Shown piece after piece: positions 7,676 to 13,051 of a stretch of DNA of 13,051 nt. The stretch is taken from positions 1 to 13,051 of the forward strand of contig JAGTSD010000022.1 of the NCBI GenBank assembly GCA_018262135.1, written 5' to 3'. The stretch is from Pseudomonadota bacterium (GTDB lineage: Bacteria; Pseudomonadota; Gammaproteobacteria; Competibacterales; Competibacteraceae). Under the pieces are notes generated by a model. It saw only the letters and a list, made by a program, of their open reading frames with translations. It did no database searches and was not told the DNA's origin. Made by a program: the position numbers and the translations under genes. How positions within the stretch are numbered: position 1 is the stretch's first letter; every line of letters begins with the position of its first letter.

Positions 7676-8932
7676 TCAATCCTCTCCATGAGACGGCTTT
7701 GCGGCAAAAATGGTCAGCTTCAGTTCCGCATCATCCAACAGTTGATATTCCGGCCTGCGTCCCGACAGTTTTTCGCTTTCGGTAATGATGATCGGCACGC
7801 CTTCGCCGCGTTTGTCCATGATGAAACTGCGCTGACTGCCAATCGCGTTGACGTTCATCGGGCAACGGGCCAGCAGCGAACTCAATAATTCATTACGCGA
7901 TGATTGACGTTCTGAGAGGCTGTCAATCGTCATCGTGTTGGGAATCGTCCCTGGCGAAAACAGTTCAAGTTGATCCGCGAAAAGGTGCAGGCGAATTCTG
8001 GAACCATAAATGGAATAATCACGATGCGCGACTGCATTGACGACGGCTTCAAATACCGCATTCATTGAGAACTGCGGAGTTTCGATGCGATTCGGGGCCT
8101 TGATCGCAAAAATACGCATATTGCGTTCGACAAATTTATAGGCTTCACGAATCTGTTCATCCAGTGGTCCGGTAATATCTTTTGCGTCCAGTTGATAGGC
8201 CGCGTTCCGTTCGTTACCACGATAGCAGACAGCTTGAATATAGGCGGTTGCGATAAAGGATTCCGGATGTTCCGATGCCATCAACACGCCGCTGACGGTC
8301 GGACGCAATACCCCATCCTCATCCCGTGCGATCAATTTCATTTTTTCCAGGAATTCCATATCATTCGCTGGTGAAAGAATCGTCCTGAATCGTTTCCATA
8401 GCTCCGGACTAAGCGCATCGGGTTTTGCGGTCGGTATCGTTTGTTCATCAAAACGGATCAGGCGGGCTTGACTGCGTTGCTGAAACAGGCGAGCCAGTAC
8501 ATCCGGCTTCATCCGCCGTTTCGAGCTGCCGATACGGCGAAAATAACCACCCGGACTTTGATGCACGAACAGGCTTCGAGGCACATCAATGCGAATGACG
8601 ACCTTTTCGCCGCTGTCCCCAGTAGTTATAGGGACCTTGCGAATCACGCAATCCAATGGGGGTTCAATCAGATCATTGCAAATTTCCCGCAGCCAGCTTT
8701 CGACAACATCCAGATGATCCCTTGGAATACCAACAATGGTTTTTGATTGATCATCCACACCGAGTAAAATAACACCGGTATGCGTATTGGCTATTGCCGC
8801 CAGTTCATCAGCCATACTGTTGCGATGCGGGCCGGTAATCTTTTCACCGCTGAACTCGACGGTTTTCAATTCGAGCACAGAGTCTTCGCCAAGAGAGATT
8901 TGTTTCAGGATGTCCGGGATATTTTCAAACAT
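7676..8932 (-). CDS. AlbA_2 (Schlafen-like) domain plus HATPase protein
   Basis: The 418-residue protein has two modules. The N-terminal AlbA_2 nucleic-acid-binding domain (about 10-145) shows GEDSVLELK (15-23), ADELAAIANTHTGVILLGVDD (41-61, usual form ANTxGG) and YFRRIGSSKRR (130-140). The C-terminal GHKL-type ATPase domain (about 285-390) shows the N-box EAVVNAVAHRDYS (295-307), FSPGTIP (325-331) and MDKRGEGVPII (372-382). This is the architecture of 'ATP-binding / RecG-related' proteins common in accessory DNA; some AlbA_2 proteins regulate transcription and Schlafens cut tRNA. Glu16, Glu21 and Asp60/61 fall close to the spacing of the Schlafen RNase acids. AGGTG sits 4 nt before the ATG at 8932. 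GC is clearly below both flanks and many codons end in A/T, implying acquisition. Specific function is not assignable. Confidence 0.82.
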   Translation of the reverse strand: MFENIPDILKQISLGEDSVLELKTVEFSGEKITGPHRNSMADELAAIANTHTGVILLGVDDQSKTIVGIPRDHLDVVESWLREICNDLIEPPLDCVIRKVPITTGDSGEKVVIRIDVPRSLFVHQSPGGYFRRIGSSKRRMKPDVLARLFQQRSQARLIRFDEQTIPTAKPDALSPELWKRFRTILSPANDMEFLEKMKLIARDEDGVLRPTVSGVLMASEHPESFIATAYIQAVCYRGNERNAAYQLDAKDITGPLDEQIREAYKFVERNMRIFAIKAPNRIETPQFSMNAVFEAVVNAVAHRDYSIYGSRIRLHLFADQLELFSPGTIPNTMTIDSLSERQSSRNELLSSLLARCPMNVNAIGSQRSFIMDKRGEGVPIIITESEKLSGRRPEYQLLDDAELKLTIFAAKPSHGED

Positions 8933-9038
8933 GAGACACCTACTGCTTTTCAGGGGCGCGGGGCGAGGGATTTGTTAGGCGACGGCGGCGCGAGAATCAC
9001 CGAATGCCTCAGGCGCGCTGGCTCCGGAGAAGGTTCCG

Positions 9039-9073
9039 CGACCGTGATGGTTTTGGAAGGCGCATCACGGTCG
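9039..9073. repeat. 11-bp perfect inverted repeat
   Basis: CGACCGTGATG (9039-9049) and CATCACGGTCG (9063-9073) pair perfectly around a 13-nt loop. The element lies between the tRNA terminator and the AlbA_2 gene. It has no T run after it on either strand (the left of the loop holds TTTT), so it is unlikely to be an intrinsic terminator. It could be a REP-like unit, an operator or the end of a small element. Confidence 0.6.
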
Positions 9074-9091
9074 GATCGCGTCCCCTATCCC

Positions 9092-9123
9092 TGAAAAACG
9101 AACAGCGGCCATAAGCCGCTGTT
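9092..9123 (-). terminator. Rho-independent terminator of tRNA-Ala
   Basis: On the minus strand a perfect 9-bp stem, AACAGCGGC/GCCGCTGTT (plus-strand arms 9101-9109 and 9115-9123), encloses a 5-nt loop. After CG comes TTTTT (9094-9098 on the plus strand as A's). It begins 5 bp past the tRNA 3' end, so it should stop the tRNA transcript and shield the AlbA_2 gene from read-through. Confidence 0.85.
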
Positions 9124-9128
9124 GAAAT

Positions 9129-9204
<76 letters not shown>

Positions 9205-9224
9205 ATGACGAAATGAGGAAGCGA

Positions 9225-9253
9225 ATACTACAATCTTCGATGGTCATTGGCTA
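9225..9253 (-). promoter_or_regulatory. Putative promoter of tRNA-Ala
   Basis: On the minus strand TAGCCA (9248-9253; 4 of 6 to TTGACA) and TAGTAT (9225-9230; 4 of 6 to TATAAT) are 17 nt apart, and the -10 ends 20 nt before the tRNA 5' end. Spacing is right though both boxes are imperfect. The rest of the 87-bp gap to recC shows no terminator I would trust. Confidence 0.4.
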
Positions 9254-9291
9254 GACCCTCGCGCTGGAAAAATCATGCCCTTCCCGCATCG

Positions 9292-11244
9292 CTATCGTGC
9301 CGGCTGCTGGCTCATGGCTTCGAACACCGGCATGAACACCGCCATGGCTACCGCCTCGAATTCCACATCGAGCGGATCGGTATCCCGAAACGCCAACTGG
9401 TAATAGACGTTCTCGCGTTCCGGCGCAACCTGCTGAAAATCACCGCCTTCCCACTGGCTGCGCGCCGCCCGCAGGGCCTTGTCCGTATCCTGATTCTGGT
9501 CCTTGCGGAGCGTTTCGACATAGGCCAGCGCGCTCTTGGGGAAGAAATGCAGCAAGCGCCGCGTTCCCCGCCAGTACCATTCCAGCAGCGCCCACAGGTG
9601 CACGGCGGCGTCCGCCGCTGGTTCCAGCAGCACTTCCTTGTCTTCCGCCACCCAGCGGCTTTGCAGCGTTATGCCCGTCGGCGCAGCGATATTCAGCACC
9701 AGGTGATGCAGCCACAGATTCAGGTAGTCATTGGCCTTGATGGACGCCAGCCGATACCCCACCCGCCCGCCCGGCGTTATCCCGGTCAATCGCCCGCTGA
9801 GTTCGAACCCGTCCAGCTTCAGTGCGAGATCCAGGGGTTCCAGGTCCCGGCGCGGCAAGACCCGTCCCAGGCGTCCGGCGAACCGCATCACTCGGTCCTG
9901 AGCCTCGGCGAACACGCAGTCCCCGACCTGACCGTGCGGCAACGCCCCACTGCCGCGCATCGCCGCCTGAATCGCCGTCGCCGACCGGCCATCCCGGTGG
10001 AGTTCCAGCATTCGCCCCAGCAGTTCATGGTTCTCCAACCCATCCAGCACGAACGGCTCGCGGGTCGCCAACTCTTCCTCATTCTCGTCGGGGCGGATGC
10101 CGAGCCGCTCCCGCAACAGCCAGCGGACGGGATTGCGGAAGAACCCGGTCAGACTGTCCAGCGTCACCCGCCGCAGGGCCGGGTCTGGCTCCGGCAGTTC
10201 CACAGATAGCAGCGGCGTCGGCTCCCGCTCGCCCCGCCCGGCCCGGCGGCTGGCCTCAGTCAATTCCCGCGCATAACTGAATAAGCGATCGTCGCCGCTG
10301 AAATACCGGCGACTGAAGGCTTGCAGCAGATGGCGCGTCACCAGTTGCTCGCGGGGCCGGCCCCCGTCAGGGCGATAGAAACTTCGATCCACCACGTCCA
10401 GCAACTCGCCAACCAGCACCGACGGCGGCAGCAGCGTGTTGTCGCGGATGCTCTGGCCGACATAGCTGATATACAAACAACGGCGAGCCGACAGCAGGGT
10501 TTCCAGGAACAGGTAGCGATCATCATGGCGGCGGGCGCGGTCGCCACGCCGAAACCGGGTCGCCATCCGGTCGAAATCCACCGACCGGTGCGGGCGCGGA
10601 TAAGCATCGTCGCTCATCCCCAGCAGCGCCACCACCGAAAATGGAATGCTGCGCATCGGCGTCAGAGCGCAGCAGGTCACGCCGCCGCTCAGAAACCGCC
10701 CCGCCGGACTCTCGGCGGCGTTCAAGCCGTTGCGCAGGGCCGACTTCACCACCGCCAACTCCACCGGTTCGGCGAAACCGGCCTGCTCGGCATTGGCGCG
10801 CAACGTCTCCAGCGCGGCGCGCAGCCGCTGAATTTCGTTCTCCTCACGGTCGCGGGGCGCGAAGAACTGGTTCAGCACCCCGTGCAGGCTCTCCACCCAG
10901 GCCGCCAGCGACCGGGACTCCCGCAGTTGGGCGTCCAGCCCGAACAGCGCCTCGACGAAGGTCTGCCACTGGCCCAGCGCCTGCGCCTCGCCGCCCTCTA
11001 CCTCGTCGTGGGGCAGGATGCCGGCGTACAAATCCCGCCCATGTCCCGGCAGCGCGTAGCCGAGCAGCAGCCGATCCAGGCCCATCCGCCAGGTGTGTTC
11101 GGCGGTGGCCGGCAATTCCCAGAGCGTCTTGGCCTTGGCGTCGAGGCCCCAGCGAATGCCAGCGTCCCGCGTCCAGCGGCGAATTCGCTCCACGTCGGCC
11201 TCGTCCAGCCCGAACCGCCGCCGCACCGCCGGCAACTCCAACAG
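9292..11244 (-). pseudogene. recC: recC, C-terminal part (frameshifted exonuclease V gamma subunit)
   Basis: These 650 codons carry the C-terminal three-fifths of RecC, the Chi-recognising subunit of RecBCD. Family strings are clear: LLELPAVRRRFGLDE (aligning with E. coli LLDVPVLAARFDITE), DAGIRWGLD, PMRSIPFSVVALLGMSD, RGDRARRHDDRYLFLETLLSA and LYISYVGQSIRDN. The remainder, including the nuclease-like C-terminal fold, is intact to the stop. No plausible independent start exists: the frame opens with CTG and TTG in the middle of the homology, with no ribosome site. It therefore belongs to the same ancestral gene as the part at 11246-12439. The normal partners recB and recD do not follow; the tRNA-Ala gene comes next. 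If the break is real, this half would not be translated efficiently. Confidence 0.9.
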
Positions 11245-11245
11245 G

Positions 11246-12439
11246 CTCCCGGTCGGCGATACTGAACGGAATTCGCCGCTCGCGCGGCGCGCTGGCGAAC
11301 ACCGCCTCGATCAGCGGCCCGTAGCGGGCGATGTCGGGCGTCATCACGATCACGTCGGCGGGCCGCAACGCCGGGTCCGCTGCGAACAGCGCCAGCAATT
11401 GATCGTACAGGACTTCGACCTCGCGCATCGGCCCGTGGCAGGCGTGGATCTGGAGCGAACGATCCTCCGGTAATAGCGGCAGCGGCGGATACTCGTCGCC
11501 GCCCCGCTCCCGCAAATGCAGAATGTCGGCCTGCAACCGGTGCAGCAGATCGTCGCCCGCCGGCTCGACGAAGCCGTCCCACTCGGCGCGCGGCCAGGCG
11601 TTCAGCAGATCAACGAAATCCCGCCCCTGCTTGCCCAGCGAAGCCAGCAGCGGATGGCCGACCGTCAGATAGGCTTCGTCGGGATCGACCTCCTCTCCCA
11701 GCCGGGCCAGATCGCGTTCGGCCTGGATGTCGCCCCAATACTCCTGACAGGGATTGAGCAGGAACAAATGAACGTCAATGTAGCGCGCCAAGGCCGCCAG
11801 CAACGCCACATCCAGCGGCGGTAGGGCGGAGACGCCGATGATACTGACCCGTTCCGGCAACTGGCGGCGGTCGAAGTCGCCGCTGGTCAGCCGCGCGTGG
11901 AACCGCGCCTGCGCCCGCACCCGATGCGCCTCGCCGCCGCGCGCCAGCCGCCGCCACAATTCCGCCTGCCAGTGATCCTCCTCGCCCGCTTCCCAGCGCG
12001 TGATCCAGTCGGGCCGGTAGACCAAATACTGGTCGAAGCAGTCGGCGATGCGGCCGGCCAGTTCGTAGCGGCGGAATTCGTCGCGGCCATCGCCCAGATA
12101 GGCCCGCACCGGCGCGAAGCAGGGCGTCTCGTCCAAATCCCGTAACAGCGCCATCAACCGCCAGTGCAGCACCGGCCGGTCGAAACTGGAGGCCGAGGGT
12201 AAATGACGCAGCACCGTTCGGGCCATCGTCCACAGAAAAGTCGCTGGCAACTGGAAGTTGACATTGGCGCACACCCCCAGCCGTTCGGCCAGCCGCAACC
12301 CCAGCCAGCGCGCCAGGCCACTGCCCGAGGTCACCACTACCTCACGGGCCAGCGACGACCGCAAGGGCTGGCGCAGCAATTCGGCCAGCCGGTCAGCCAG
12401 AATTTCGAGGCAGTTGCTTTGGTAGCTGTAAAAGGCCAT
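11246..12439 (-). pseudogene. recC: recC, N-terminal part (broken by deletion/frameshift near 11245)
   Basis: This is the N-terminal 397 codons of RecC. MAFYSYQSNCLEIL at the start parallels E. coli MLRVYHSNRLDVL, so I prefer the ATG at 12439 over one at 12499, which would overlap the preceding gene. Landmarks are ANVNFQLPATFLW (58-70), FDQYLVYRPDW (135-145), GVSALPP (202-208), NPCQEYWGDI (229-238), HPLLASLGKQGRDF (262-275) and PFSIADR (391-397). E. coli RecC continues after the matching ISDR with some 30 residues before LLDVPV. Here LLELPAV follows after only four bases and in another frame, so about 86 bp are missing relative to the family. The original frame runs on as unrelated sequence to a stop at 10844. 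The gene starts 28 bp after the DUF721 stop, so the two are likely co-transcribed. Confidence 0.9.
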
Positions 12440-12467
12440 GGTGCAGCAGCGGTTCCGAATCGGATTT

Positions 12468-13004
12468 TCAGGCTTTGGACGCCGATCCCGGACGACCATG
12501 CGCCGCCAGCCGGCGCAGGGCCGCCCCCAGTCGCGGGTCGGTCAGCGTGCGGGCGGCGGTTTCCAGCACCTCGGCATTGTGCCGGGTCAACGTCAGGCGC
12601 GGACGCTGGGTTTGGGCGGGAGTTGCCGCTGGAACCACGCGAATCCGCGGCTTGGGCAATGCCACCCCGACTTGCTGGCCCAGCGCTTGCCGAATGGTCG
12701 GCAGGGCGTAGCGCAGCCGGGTGGCCCAGCTCGCCGAATCGGTTTGCACCTCCCAGCCCTCCGCATCAAGCCGAACCAGTACGGCATGATCGCGTAGATG
12801 CGGCGGCAGATAGGCGTGAAAGATCTGACTGAGTCGGTTCAACTGACCGGCCTGCGCCATAAGTTGTCCCAGCACGCCAGCGGGGTGGCGCAGAACCTCG
12901 CCCACCGTCGGGATGGAACCCGGCCCACCGCGCGGACGGGGCGGCAAGGAAGGCGGCGATGAGGAAACGGGCAATGGCGGTGGGGTTGAGACGGCGTCCA
13001 GCAA
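12468..13004 (-). CDS. DUF721 / DciA-like protein
   Basis: The 178 residues read here contain a DUF721 domain at about 34-125 (VGEVLRHPAGVLGQL, YLPPHLRDHAVLVRL, VQTDSASWATRLRYALPTI). A family-typical C-terminal helix follows (NAEVLETAARTLTDPRLGAALRRLA, 143-167 in part). DUF721 includes DciA, which helps load the replicative helicase DnaB in bacteria lacking DnaC; whether this member does so is inference. Residues 1-30 are proline- and serine-rich (PPPLPVSSSPPSLPPRP). The start is doubtful: the frame opens with TTG at 13004 without a Shine-Dalgarno and stays open to the window edge, while the conserved domain begins near a GTG at 12905. The true start may be that GTG or lie outside the window. 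recC follows 28 bp downstream. Confidence 0.75.
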   Translation of the reverse strand: MLDAVSTPPPLPVSSSPPSLPPRPRGGPGSIPTVGEVLRHPAGVLGQLMAQAGQLNRLSQIFHAYLPPHLRDHAVLVRLDAEGWEVQTDSASWATRLRYALPTIRQALGQQVGVALPKPRIRVVPAATPAQTQRPRLTLTRHNAEVLETAARTLTDPRLGAALRRLAAHGRPGSASKA

Positions 13005-13051
13005 CCGAAGATAGGCGGACGATGCTTCGGCAACTGCGACTGGCGGCGGCG

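Noticed and set aside
9205..9291. Terminator after recC
   Set aside because: A GGAA/TTCC pairing near a T run exists on the minus strand, but the stem is too short and the loop too long to support.
9247..11265. Two long plus-strand frames (320 and 314 codons) opposite recC
   Set aside because: Both are Arg/Gln/Pro-rich with no recognisable motif, and they mirror the RecC reading frame.

Overview
The window looks like a chromosomal segment of a GC-rich Gram-negative bacterium, most probably a gammaproteobacterium. The lipid A flippase MsbA, the bifunctional heptose enzyme HldE and a RecC homologue all read closely like their Enterobacteria/Pseudomonas counterparts. The lineage is an inference from protein resemblance recalled from memory; no marker here fixes the genus.

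Region 1 (1-2656, minus strand) holds envelope and housekeeping genes. In transcription order they are msbA, a small Rmf/CrpP-like protein gene and a DUF1451 zinc-ribbon gene that runs off the left edge. An AT-rich patch of about 85 bp separates msbA from the rmf-like gene. Region 2 (2657-2771) is a divergent promoter region. It carries a good extended -10 box for the rightward genes, overlapped by a short palindrome.

Region 3 (2772-7086, plus strand) is a tight cluster. hldE makes the ADP-heptose precursor of the LPS core. An FAD-dependent oxidoreductase gene shares an ATGA junction with it, and an aldo/keto reductase gene overlaps the oxidoreductase gene by 10 bp. A 132-bp spacer of lower GC then leads to an orphan hisF of slightly unusual sequence. 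The convergent junction 7087-7177 holds two small hairpins.

Region 4 (7178-9204, minus strand) contains an accessory-looking, clearly lower-GC gene for an AlbA_2 (Schlafen-like)/HATPase protein. Nine bases downstream of it lies a small DUF123 GIY-YIG-type nuclease gene. The pair sits just beyond the 3' end and terminator of a tRNA-Ala(CGC) gene, a common landing place for transferred DNA. An 11-bp perfect inverted repeat lies between the tRNA terminator and the AlbA_2 gene.

Region 5 (9292-13051, minus strand) carries a DUF721/DciA-like gene followed by recC. The recC reading frame is broken near 11245: about 30 residues expected by the family are missing and the frame shifts. RecC is therefore either a pseudogene or the victim of an assembly error. 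No recB or recD follows it.

I do not see a demonstrable new multi-gene system. The best candidates for a second look are the AlbA_2 + GIY-YIG pair beside the tRNA, the broken recC, the coupled hldE-oxidoreductase-reductase genes and the variant orphan hisF.
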